A DNA stretch of 10,969 nt. Source: DRGT01 sp022567895 (lineage in GTDB: Archaea > Thermoproteota > Nitrososphaeria > Nitrososphaerales > Nitrosopumilaceae). This document shows positions 5,166-10,933 of the stretch, in pieces (position 1 is the stretch's first letter; each line of letters begins with the position of its first letter). The notes under the pieces are model-generated. The model worked only from the letters and a program-made list of their open reading frames with translations, ran no database searches and had not been told where the DNA came from. The stretch is taken from positions 1-10,969 of the forward strand of contig JADFGC010000040.1 of assembly GCA_022567895.1 (NCBI GenBank), given 5' to 3'. The position numbers were made by a program, and so were the translations under genes.

Positions 5166-6284
5166 TTGAAAACCGATTCTAAAACTGCAATAATTTTAGG
5201 AACAGCGATAGTAGCTGTGATAGTTGGAATAAGCGTTGGTTTTTCTTCATTAGAATCAACCTCATTTGAACCATCTCAGACTATAATACAAAACGAAGAC
5301 ACACTGCAAGTAACAAGTATTGATAAATCAAGATACAAATTGGCTCCTGCTTTAGTAGGTATTGCCAATTACATTAACACTACACCAGAACAATTAGCAA
5401 AAGAGATTGAAGGAAAAGTTGTTTTATATGATATTTGGACTTATAGCTGCATAAATTGTATCAGAACCTTACCGTACGTTACTGCCTGGAATGAAAAATA
5501 TGTAGATGATGGATTATTAATCATTGGAATACATTCCCCTGAATTTGAATTTGAAAAAGATCTGAACAATGTACAGATGGCAGTTGACAAATATGGAATC
5601 AACTATCCTATAGTTTTAGATAATGATTGGGAAACTTGGAAAGCATTTGAAAACAGATACTGGCCAAGAAAATATCTTGCAGACCATGAAGGGTACATAA
5701 GATATGATCACATTGGTGAGGGCGGATACCAAAAAACTGAAAAAATCATTCAACAACTTCTTGAAGAAAGATCTTTATCGTTAGGAGTACAATTAGCTTC
5801 TGCTGAATCACTAGTAGATATAGAAGAGTTTCAACATACAACGTTTAGAACACCAGAATTGTATTTTGGATACAAATTTTCACAAGGAAGAAATCAATTA
5901 GGAAATTCTGAAGGATTCAACCCCAATAATGAAGTAACATATTCTCTACCACAAGATTTCCAACAGCATTATTTCTATGTAGAAGGAACATGGGAAAATC
6001 TGGAGGGTAGTATGAAATTAGTTTCAGAAACGGGATCTATAGTTTTGCTTTACCATGCAAAAGAGGTGAACATAGTAACTGCAAATGATGCGGAACTAGA
6101 AATCTTTCTTGACGAAAAACCAATTCCCGCTAGTTATTCAGGAAATGATGTTATTTCTGGCAAATTGCAAACAACAGAAGCAGGATTGTACAATATAGTA
6201 AATAGTAAAGACCCAGCCTCACATCTACTAAAAATTGACATTTCTGAGCCTGGATTTGAGATTTACACGTTTACTTTTGGCTAG
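5166..6284 (+). CDS. Membrane-anchored thioredoxin with DipZ-type C-terminal domain
   Basis: A 372-residue protein starting at TTG. An N-terminal anchor (about residues 7-26) places the rest outside the membrane. The thioredoxin/TlpA-like domain (about 60-200) has WTYSCINCIRTLPYV with redox pair Cys95 and Cys98 and the cis-proline region WPRKYL (Pro167). Residues about 245-372 match the C-terminal beta-sandwich of DipZ proteins: EGTWENLEG, LLYHAKEVNIV, IFLDEKPIP, GLYNIV, and the ending HLLKIDI...YTFTFG. In mycobacterial DipZ these domains are fused to a CcdA part. Here that part is the preceding gene. The likely role is reduction or isomerisation of disulfides in exported proteins or in cytochrome and copper-protein maturation, driven by CcdA. 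Confidence 0.85.
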   Translation: MKTDSKTAIILGTAIVAVIVGISVGFSSLESTSFEPSQTIIQNEDTLQVTSIDKSRYKLAPALVGIANYINTTPEQLAKEIEGKVVLYDIWTYSCINCIRTLPYVTAWNEKYVDDGLLIIGIHSPEFEFEKDLNNVQMAVDKYGINYPIVLDNDWETWKAFENRYWPRKYLADHEGYIRYDHIGEGGYQKTEKIIQQLLEERSLSLGVQLASAESLVDIEEFQHTTFRTPELYFGYKFSQGRNQLGNSEGFNPNNEVTYSLPQDFQQHYFYVEGTWENLEGSMKLVSETGSIVLLYHAKEVNIVTANDAELEIFLDEKPIPASYSGNDVISGKLQTTEAGLYNIVNSKDPASHLLKIDISEPGFEIYTFTFG

Positions 6285-6286
6285 TT

Positions 6287-6335
6287 CTGTAACCAGATGG
6301 TGTTGTTACTGTAGTTACACTACTATAGGTTACAG
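6287..6335 (+). terminator. Inverted repeat after the ccdA-thioredoxin operon
   Basis: CTGTAACC (6287-6294) and GGTTACAG (6328-6335) are perfect 8-bp arms, followed by ATTTCTTT. It starts 3 bp after the stop codon. It could be a processing or termination structure. An operator for the downstream cdvB gene is the alternative, since the TATA box of that gene is only 6 bp further on. Confidence 0.4.
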
Positions 6336-6340
6336 ATTTC

Positions 6341-6348
6341 TTTAAAAC
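6341..6348 (+). promoter_or_regulatory. TATA box of the CdvB-like gene
   Basis: TTTAAAAC is centred about 40 bp before the TTG start at 6384. This predicts a leader of about 13 bases containing a GGGG string. Confidence 0.45.
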
Positions 6349-6383
6349 CCATTTCTAAAGGCAGATTGGGGAAAAAATAGAAT

Positions 6384-7031
6384 TTGATAACAAAATGGAG
6401 TAGAAATGGAAAGGATGGAAGTCTAACTCAAAAGATAATTGATAAAGTAAAACCTGAAGCCCCAATTAAAAACAAAATTGATGAAGCACAAAAAAAGTTA
6501 CAGTTTCAGATCATAAAACTAGATGGAATTCATGGAAAATTAAAAAGAAAACATGACTTTGTTTTTGAAAAAATAGTAGATGCACAAAGATCTAACAATC
6601 AAACTTATGCAAAAGCTTATGCTATTGAATTAAATCAAATTCGTAAAATGAGAAACATGATTGGTGGAGCAAAGCTTGCTATGGAACAAATTCAGATTAG
6701 ATTAAACACAGTTTCAGAATTAGGAGATGTTATAGTGACGCTTAGTCCTGCAATGTCAATTATCAAAGGACTCAGTACCTCATTAGGTGGAATAATGCCT
6801 GAAGCAAACGCCTACATGGAAGATCTTTCAAACATGTTAGGAGACGTAATAAAAGGCTCAACTGTTAGCTCTCTTAATTCTCTTAGCATAGCAGATAACA
6901 ATAGCTCTGAAACCTATGCAATATTAGAAGAGGCACATAACATTATCGAAGGACGAGCAAAGGCTAGCATCCCAGAAGTGCCTTCAGAACTAAAAGAAGA
7001 AGTCGAACTAAAAAAAGAAGCCTTCATTTAG
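6384..7031 (+). CDS. cdvB: ESCRT-III/CdvB (Snf7-family) cell-division protein
   Basis: A 215-residue, highly charged, helical protein. The basic helical hairpin (KKLQFQIIKLDGIHGKLKRK, EKIVDAQRSNN, AYAIELNQIRKMRNMIGGAKLAMEQIQIRL) followed by the TLSPAMSIIKGL and LGGIMPEANAYMEDLSNML region is the archaeal CdvB pattern. CdvB polymers remodel membranes at the division site and are disassembled by the Vps4-like ATPase CdvC. IPEVPSEL (residues 196-203) resembles a MIM2 motif, which binds MIT domains. No C-terminal winged helix is visible, so this is one of the shorter paralogs. cdvA and cdvC are not in the window. A TAG two codons upstream leaves TTG 6384 as the only early start. Confidence 0.85.
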   Translation: MITKWSRNGKDGSLTQKIIDKVKPEAPIKNKIDEAQKKLQFQIIKLDGIHGKLKRKHDFVFEKIVDAQRSNNQTYAKAYAIELNQIRKMRNMIGGAKLAMEQIQIRLNTVSELGDVIVTLSPAMSIIKGLSTSLGGIMPEANAYMEDLSNMLGDVIKGSTVSSLNSLSIADNNSSETYAILEEAHNIIEGRAKASIPEVPSELKEEVELKKEAFI

Positions 7032-7052
7032 AAAATAGTTGGGAATGTAAAT

Positions 7053-7127
7053 ATGACAATAATAGTAAGTATTACATTTTCTTTTATGATAGGATTTTTC
7101 AATTATGAATTTTCTAGCCTCAACTAA
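7053..7127 (+). CDS. Possible 24-residue hydrophobic peptide
   Basis: An ATG frame, MTIIVSITFSFMIGFFNYEF and four more residues, lies between cdvB and the next gene, with GGGAATG a few bases before it. It is hydrophobic enough to span a membrane. AT-rich DNA easily yields such frames by chance, and its stop falls inside a dispersed repeat. The call is weak. Confidence 0.2.
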   Translation: MTIIVSITFSFMIGFFNYEFSSLN

Positions 7128-7147
7128 GAATTAAAAATTTCAGGATT
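7124..7147 (+). repeat. Dispersed repeat family B, copy 1
   Basis: CTAAGAATTAAAAATTTCAG followed by GATT. Related strings are at 7614-7637, 10681-10706 and 10912-10933. Here it runs directly into dyad repeat A (TTAACAGTTCG...), suggesting the two can form one longer unit. Confidence 0.55.
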
Positions 7148-7165
7148 AACAGTTCGTATCAAATC
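7146..7165 (+). repeat. Dyad repeat family A, upstream of the gene at 7216
   Basis: TTAACAGTTCGTATCAAAT matches the left arm and core exactly, but the right arm is lost (CTAAAA instead of GTTAAT). It lies about 50-70 bp before the start at 7216, upstream of the TATA box. Confidence 0.6.
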
Positions 7166-7182
7166 TAAAAGTCTAGAATAGA

Positions 7183-7191
7183 TTTAATAAT
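7183..7191 (+). promoter_or_regulatory. TATA box of the gene at 7216
   Basis: TTTAATAAT is centred about 29 bp before ATG 7216, supporting that codon over the in-frame GTG at 7204. Confidence 0.45.
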
Positions 7192-7215
7192 CAATTTAAC
7201 AATGTGTTTTTAGAA

Positions 7216-7602
7216 ATGTCACAAGATATGGATGATGAGGGCAAACTAGTAAGCATGCTTTTGGAGGCAAATAAGGATGTCAGATACGCTTGTATCTGTG
7301 ATAGTGACGGAAAAATACTTTGGAATTCACGTCGCAATGATCTTGAAAGTTTGATGACTCTTGAAGAGACAAAAGCTTCTTTGAAAAGAGCTTGTGAGAA
7401 CTGGAAGGATCGTGACAAACTTTCTGCAAAGATTGGAAGGGGGAGATATGCCATAGTGGATTACGAGAAGTTAAAGCGAGTCACTGTTCCATTAAGAAAT
7501 AACCATCTTCTGTATGTGCATGTCGAAGGGCACAAGCCTGCATACATTGAAGATATCATGAAAATCGTTGACTGGGTAGCAAAACATCCTTCGCAAGCTT
7601 AG
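7216..7602 (+). CDS. Conserved small soluble protein, possible roadblock/longin-like fold
   Basis: A 128-residue protein starting MSQDMDDEGKLVSMLLEANK. The order is an N-terminal helix, a strand pair with a turn (VRYACICDSDGKILWNSRRND), central helices (SLMTLEETKASLKRACENW), then strands GRYAIVDYEKLKRVTVPL and HLLYVHVEG, and a closing helix (YIEDIMKIVDWVAKH). This alternation suggests a profilin/roadblock-like sensory fold, which is my inference. I believe related thaumarchaeal proteins are annotated as a DUF family (DUF6659 from memory, unverified). No active-site residues are evident. It has its own TATA box and an upstream dyad repeat. Confidence 0.7.
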   Translation: MSQDMDDEGKLVSMLLEANKDVRYACICDSDGKILWNSRRNDLESLMTLEETKASLKRACENWKDRDKLSAKIGRGRYAIVDYEKLKRVTVPLRNNHLLYVHVEGHKPAYIEDIMKIVDWVAKHPSQA

Positions 7603-7613
7603 ATGATTAGTAA

Positions 7614-7637
7614 AATCTAAGAATTTTCAGGATTAAA
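7614..7637 (+). repeat. Dispersed repeat family B, copy 2
   Basis: AATCTAAGAATTTTCAGGAT followed by TAAA. It lies between convergent stops at 7602 (+) and 7647 (-). Read on the minus strand it is TTTAATCCTGAAAATTCTTA then GATTTT, starting 9 bp after that gene's stop, a possible minus-strand 3' end signal. Confidence 0.55.
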
Positions 7638-7646
7638 CATTAGATT

Positions 7647-7988
7647 TTATTTTGATTTTTTCTTACTTTTTTGAATTAAGATTTTTTTAATTCTAGATAT
7701 CGTAGGATAGCTATATCCCCTTCTTCTATAATTTGCAATCATCATCTTCCAATTTTTAAGGCGCCATTGAGCTTGTTCAGTTGTTACAGAATGAACTTCT
7801 TTTTGAATAATGCTTTTTCGTCCAACTTTTAAAATACCTGCATCTTTTGCATTCCATCTATTTCTAGAAAATTTCAAACCAGCTAGAATTTCTTCAACAG
7901 GCATTTCTCTGAAATATTCTTTTAATTTTTTTAATTGAATGTCTGATGGATTTTTAGAAATTGGTAGTTCAATTCTCGGATTTCGCAT
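7647..7988 (-). CDS. Basic hypothetical protein
   Basis: A 113-residue protein rich in Lys and Arg, starting MRNPRIELPISKNPSDIQ. A helical N-terminal half (KKLKEYFREMPVEEILAGL) is followed by a middle with KVGRKSIIQKEVHSVTTEQA. The C-terminal third, WRLKNWKMMIANYRRRGYSY then PTISRIKKIL, ends in KSKKKSK. The composition suggests binding to nucleic acid or the ribosome, but no family is recognised. An AT box (AAATTATAAC on the minus strand, about 8005-8014) lies about 21 bp upstream of the ATG. Confidence 0.65.
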   Translation of the reverse strand: MRNPRIELPISKNPSDIQLKKLKEYFREMPVEEILAGLKFSRNRWNAKDAGILKVGRKSIIQKEVHSVTTEQAQWRLKNWKMMIANYRRRGYSYPTISRIKKILIQKSKKKSK

Positions 7989-8065
7989 AATTTCTATGAT
8001 ATGTTATAATTTAAGAAAATCTTGCTAAGTTTGATTTTACAATACATTATATTTTATGCACGGCT

Positions 8066-8188
8066 CTAGCAGTTGAAAAAATCGAATAAAACATGTTTGC
8101 ATATGGTATTATAGGCTGCAATTCCAAAAACTATGACCCCAAAAATTGCAAGTGGCAATACAACGAAGAGTTTTGATCTGAGCCCCAT
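8066..8188 (-). CDS. Single-helix membrane microprotein
   Basis: A 40-residue protein starting MGLRSKLFVVLPLAIFGVIV. A basic N-terminus precedes one transmembrane helix (about residues 7-25), followed by a short tail with two cysteines (TICKHVLFDFFNC). An ATTTTAT box on the minus strand (8211-8217) sits about 26 bp before the ATG, as for a leaderless transcript, which supports expression. The function is unknown. Confidence 0.55.
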   Translation of the reverse strand: MGLRSKLFVVLPLAIFGVIVFGIAAYNTICKHVLFDFFNC

Positions 8189-8210
8189 AACTCGACATTA
8201 TGATTTGACT

Positions 8211-8217
8211 ATAAAAT
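8211..8217 (-). promoter_or_regulatory. TATA box of the microprotein at 8066-8188
   Basis: ATTTTAT on the minus strand, about 26 bp upstream of the ATG at 8188. Confidence 0.45.
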
Positions 8218-8242
8218 CCAATCAAAATATATCATATCACCA

Positions 8243-8276
8243 AACCCCCCGAATTCAAAAGTCGGGCATTGGGGTT
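8243..8276 (+). other. Nested GC-rich hairpin, possible structured RNA
   Basis: CCCGA (8248-8252) pairs with TCGGG (8262-8266) around a 9-base loop. AACCC (8243-8247) extends the stem with GGGTT (8272-8276) across a 5-base bulge. This is a conspicuous GC-rich island in an AT-rich intergenic stretch (8189-8363) without an ORF. It could be part of a small RNA or a regulatory 5' structure. The strand is uncertain. Confidence 0.4.
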
Positions 8277-8329
8277 CGAGGGATTTGACGATTGTTATTA
8301 TTTCTACTAACTTGATATTATTTTCAGAA

Positions 8330-8347
8330 GGTGTGTAATTTCACACC
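8330..8347 (-). terminator. Hairpin after DUF371 gene
   Basis: GGTGTG and CACACC form a perfect 6-bp stem with a 6-base loop, 17 bp beyond the stop of the minus-strand DUF371 gene. It may mark that transcript's 3' end, although only a short T-containing stretch follows. Confidence 0.4.
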
Positions 8348-8363
8348 AAATTGTCATCACTAA

Positions 8364-8780
8364 TTATTGAACATCGATTGTTAGGACACCTTTTGCTTTC
8401 GGATCTTGTAATAATTGAATGATTTTTCTGGGTATAGAGTCTGATGCCTTGTTACAATTCACAGCCAAGGTTCGTGGACAGACAAAATTGCTTTTTCTAA
8501 TTACAATATCAGCAGAATGAGTCAAAAGAAGATTTTTGTGCCCTTTTCCAGAAAATTTGAACGAATAATCATTCACATCAATAGAAAATTTGATAGTTGA
8601 ATTTGGATCTTTGAGTTTCTTTTTCAATGTACTTGGAATGTCTTTGCATCCGCAAGTTGCATTTACGCCTATAATACAATCCCCACGAGGAGTAAGGTGA
8701 GAATCTTTTGTAATTTCTATTGTTTTTGGATGAAGTGATCTAATATTTTTATGACCAGAAAATTTGATTTGAAAACGCAC
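8364..8780 (-). CDS. DUF371 family protein
   Basis: A 138-residue protein of the archaeal DUF371 (COG2090-type) family, whose function is not established. The family pattern is clear: FSGHKNIRSLHPKTIEITKD, HLTPRGDCIIGVNAT (residues 28-42), the IKFSIDVNDYSFKFSGKGH strand region, DIVIRKSNFVCPRTLAVNCN (91-110) and a final helix IPRKIIQLLQDP. Conserved His, Arg, Asp and Cys residues suggest ligand or metal binding, but that is inference. An extra CGC at residues 43-45 adds two cysteines near the RGDC motif. The gene is divergent from psmA, with 41 bp between ATG codons and a TATA-like element between them. Confidence 0.85.
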   Translation of the reverse strand: MRFQIKFSGHKNIRSLHPKTIEITKDSHLTPRGDCIIGVNATCGCKDIPSTLKKKLKDPNSTIKFSIDVNDYSFKFSGKGHKNLLLTHSADIVIRKSNFVCPRTLAVNCNKASDSIPRKIIQLLQDPKAKGVLTIDVQ

Positions 8781-8800
8781 GCTCTCAAAGGGTGGCTAGA

Positions 8801-8810
8801 CTTAAATTAA
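8801..8810. promoter_or_regulatory. TATA-like element shared by DUF371 and psmA
   Basis: CTTAAATTAA is nearly symmetrical. It lies about 25 bp before the DUF371 ATG (8780, minus strand) and about 28 bp before an in-frame TTG of psmA (8834). That TTG would start the protein at MLPAQQGYDRAI. If it is used for psmA, the ATG at 8822 would lie upstream of the transcription start. Confidence 0.45.
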
Positions 8811-8821
8811 ACTTTCAAAGC

Positions 8822-9574
8822 ATGAAAAACGAATTGCTTCCTGCTCAACAAGGTTACGATAGAGCTATCACTGTCTTTTCACCTGACGGTAGATTATATC
8901 AAGTTGAATATGCTATTGAAACAGTTCGAAGAGGAACTATTGCAGTTGGAATTAAAACAAAAAATGGAATAGTTATAGCAGCAGAAGAAAAACCACGAAA
9001 ACTTCAGATTTCTGAAATTGCACAAAAGATTTTTCAAGTAGATGATCATATTGGAGTCGCAGCTGCTGGATACATACCAGATGCACGTAGTCAAGTAGAT
9101 AATGCAAGATTCTTTTCTCAGAGTAACAAGTTGATTTACGCCGAACCTGTAGATGTTGAAACAGTTGCAAAACACCTGGCAGATCAGTGTCAACAATTTA
9201 CACAATATGCTGGAGTAAGACCAATGGGAGTCTCATTGATTCTTGGTGGAATTGACAACGACAATAAAACTCAGTTGTTTCTTACAGACCCTAGTGGGAC
9301 ATACATTTCATATGATGCAGTAGCAATTGGTGCAGGTTTTGATCAAGTAACAGAATTTCTAGAAAAAAATTACAAGACAGATATATCACTTGAAGATGCA
9401 TCTGTTCTTGCAGCAGCATCAATTTATATTGGAAGTGAAGATAAAGAGGGAACTGACCATATTAGAATGGCACAAGTTAAATCAGATACAAAACAATTTG
9501 AAATTATTACAAAAAAACAAATAGAAAACTTTGCAAATCTTGCAAAGGAAAAATATCCTACTTCAAGTAATTAG
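8822..9574 (+). CDS. psmA: Proteasome alpha subunit
   Basis: A 250-residue (from ATG 8822) archaeal 20S proteasome alpha subunit. It forms the outer heptameric rings that gate entry to the beta-subunit chamber and dock the ATPase PAN/Cdc48. The alpha signature GYDRAITVFSPDGRLYQVEY is present near the N-terminus. It is followed by AIETVRRGTIAVGIK, KPRKLQISEIAQKIF, GYIPDARSQVDNAR, RPMGVSLILGG and the GAGFDQVTEFLEKNY helix. There is no N-terminal catalytic threonine, as expected for an alpha subunit. Three starts are possible: GTG 8792, ATG 8822, or TTG 8834. The TATA position fits the last, which gives an N-terminus starting just before LPAQQ. The gate depends on this end, so the choice matters. 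Confidence 0.95.
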   Translation: MKNELLPAQQGYDRAITVFSPDGRLYQVEYAIETVRRGTIAVGIKTKNGIVIAAEEKPRKLQISEIAQKIFQVDDHIGVAAAGYIPDARSQVDNARFFSQSNKLIYAEPVDVETVAKHLADQCQQFTQYAGVRPMGVSLILGGIDNDNKTQLFLTDPSGTYISYDAVAIGAGFDQVTEFLEKNYKTDISLEDASVLAAASIYIGSEDKEGTDHIRMAQVKSDTKQFEIITKKQIENFANLAKEKYPTSSN

Positions 9575-9580
9575 AATAGA

Positions 9581-9590
9581 TTATTATAAT
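9581..9590 (+). promoter_or_regulatory. TATA box of the SPOUT methyltransferase gene
   Basis: TTATTATAAT is centred about 25 bp before the TTG at 9611. It supports a separate, leaderless transcript from a non-ATG codon. Confidence 0.5.
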
Positions 9591-9610
9591 TAATTCAAAA
9601 AGAACAATTC

Positions 9611-10429
9611 TTGAATATTTCTATAGCCATTCCTGACTCATCGCTATCAGATGATAGCATGAAATTAGATAAATCAAGAAAAATTGCAGAAATTGCACGA
9701 GCCTGTGCCATCTTTAGGGTAAATACGATTTACATCTACAAGGAAAGTAACGATAAAAACGATGCCCATCTTTTAGTTACAATACTAAAATATCTTGAAA
9801 CGCCACCATTTTTGCGAAAAAGACTATTTCCAAAGGTTAACGAGTTAAAGTATGCAGGAATGTTGCATCCATTAAAAATTCCAAGCCACATAACTCCTGC
9901 AAATTTTAAAAAAATCAAAACAGGAGATATCAGAGAGGGGGTAATCATTAGTGCTAAAGGAAGATACTTTGCTGATTTTGGAATAAATCATTTAATTCCT
10001 TATTACGGAAAATCCAAAATAGGAAAAAGAATTACTGCGCAATTTAAGAAAGGATTTCCAGATTTAGAAATGAAAGAAATTTCAGACGAATCAATTTCAG
10101 AGTATTGGGGATACAAAGTTAGAGAAAGAGGAAACCTATTTTCACTTATCTCATCTTGGTCAGGTAACATAATTTTGACATCAAGAAAAGGTAAAACAGT
10201 TACAAATCCTGTTATCAAGAATTATGCAAAATCAAATGATCCTCTTCTTTTGGTTTTTGGATCACCATCAAAAGGCATTCACCAGATTTTAGGTAGCAGA
10301 ATTAAACAGACCCAAAACGCAAAGGTACTGAATTTTTTTCCAGTTCAAGCTACAGAAACTGTCAGACTTGAAGAAGCTATCTTAGGTACACTTACAGTTC
10401 TAAACACAGAACAAAACGTTTACAATTAA
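9611..10429 (+). CDS. SPOUT-family RNA methyltransferase (C9orf114/SPOUT1-like)
   Basis: A 272-residue protein starting at TTG (MNISIAIPDSSLSDD). It has the COG2106/Methyltrn_RNA_3 layout. The split alpha/beta-knot fold begins at the N-terminus (IAEIARACAIFRVNTIYIY). An inserted OB-fold-like domain (about residues 95-165, starting ITPANFKKIKTGDIREG) interrupts it. The knot with the S-adenosylmethionine pocket closes it (LLLVFGSPSKGIHQIL, then NFFPVQATETVRLEEAILGT). PF-x-RKRLFP and the insert are hallmarks of the family. Members are putative RNA methyltransferases, and human SPOUT1 is linked to rRNA uridine N3 methylation, but the archaeal target is not known to me. It lies 36 bp after psmA and may be partly co-transcribed. 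Confidence 0.85.
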   Translation: MNISIAIPDSSLSDDSMKLDKSRKIAEIARACAIFRVNTIYIYKESNDKNDAHLLVTILKYLETPPFLRKRLFPKVNELKYAGMLHPLKIPSHITPANFKKIKTGDIREGVIISAKGRYFADFGINHLIPYYGKSKIGKRITAQFKKGFPDLEMKEISDESISEYWGYKVRERGNLFSLISSWSGNIILTSRKGKTVTNPVIKNYAKSNDPLLLVFGSPSKGIHQILGSRIKQTQNAKVLNFFPVQATETVRLEEAILGTLTVLNTEQNVYN

Positions 10430-10447
10430 AATAAAAAACACAAAGTC

Positions 10448-10558
10448 ATGAAAAAGAAAAAGAATTTTTTTATTTTAGCAATAATTGTTGGTGCTGCTGG
10501 AGTAATAATTGGTGGAATTAGTATTTGGATAGCTGCAATTGATTTGTTACAACCTTAA
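10448..10558 (+). CDS. Single-helix membrane microprotein
   Basis: A 36-residue protein with the start MKKKKNFFILAIIVGAAGVI. Five charged or polar residues precede a long Gly/Ala/Ile-rich transmembrane stretch (about residues 7-29), and the end is AAIDLLQP. It starts 18 bp after the SPOUT gene's stop, so it is likely on the same transcript. No clear family. Similar in plan to the microproteins at 4226-4336 and 8066-8188. Confidence 0.6.
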   Translation: MKKKKNFFILAIIVGAAGVIIGGISIWIAAIDLLQP

Positions 10559-10680
10559 GAATTATTTTTTGAAAAAATTTCAAAAAAACCTAAAAAATCA
10601 TAGTAGGTATATTACGTAAGAAATCTTAACCCCATTAACCCATTTTCACGCCTAGAGATTAAAGAAGGAATTATCAAAAT

Positions 10681-10706
10681 CTAAGAATTAAGAATTTTCA
10701 GGATGA
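10681..10706 (+). repeat. Dispersed repeat family B, copy 3
   Basis: CTAAGAATTAAGAATTTTCA followed by GGATGA. It overlaps the last codons and stop of the minus-strand zinc-ribbon gene, whose C-terminus HPENS is encoded by the repeat. Confidence 0.6.
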
Positions 10707-10906
10707 ATCATAAGAGACTTACAATTTGCGCAGTAAGCTGTTCCCACGTCTTTTATTGGTATATCTTTTTTAGAATTAGCCGATATAGCTATTACTGCAT
10801 CAAAATTAAGATCATAACTACCACAATTGTAACATCTTTCTGGTTTTTGAGATACGTTTTCAATATATGCGATTTCTATGTTATCCATATTATGATCATA
10901 AGTCAA
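10688..10906 (-). CDS. Small zinc-ribbon protein
   Basis: A 72-residue protein with two CxxC knuckles, ERCYNCGSYDLNFDA (Cys25, Cys28) and TAYCANCKSLMIHPE (Cys59, Cys62), 30 residues apart, as in a rubredoxin-like zinc ribbon binding one zinc. The middle (VIAISANSKKDIPIKDVG) is the strand insert. Such proteins act as nucleic-acid or protein adaptors, and no specific family is recognised. A second in-frame Met at residue 7 (start 10888) fits an AT box at 10912-10919 better, so the protein may be 66 residues. It is flanked by two copies of repeat family B. Confidence 0.7.
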   Translation of the reverse strand: MTYDHNMDNIEIAYIENVSQKPERCYNCGSYDLNFDAVIAISANSKKDIPIKDVGTAYCANCKSLMIHPENS

Positions 10907-10911
10907 ACTAT

Positions 10912-10933
10912 GAATTAAGAATTTTCAGAGATT
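10912..10933 (+). repeat. Dispersed repeat family B, copy 4
   Basis: GAATTAAGAATTTTCAGAGA followed by TT. It spans the stop of the truncated minus-strand gene at 10925 and the promoter region of the zinc-ribbon gene. Its CTTAATTC (minus strand) is the best candidate TATA element for that gene. Confidence 0.55.

Noticed and set aside
8268..8282. GGTTCGAGG, resembling a tRNA T-loop
   Set aside because: No acceptor, D or anticodon stems can be drawn around it. The bases pair in the nested hairpin instead.
8894..9205. Cys/Asn/Ser-rich minus-strand frames inside psmA
   Set aside because: They lie wholly within the unmistakable proteasome gene, and their composition is typical of antisense shadows.
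9736..10218. Minus-strand frames inside the SPOUT gene
   Set aside because: They lie within a well-supported coding sequence and have no promoter or family match.
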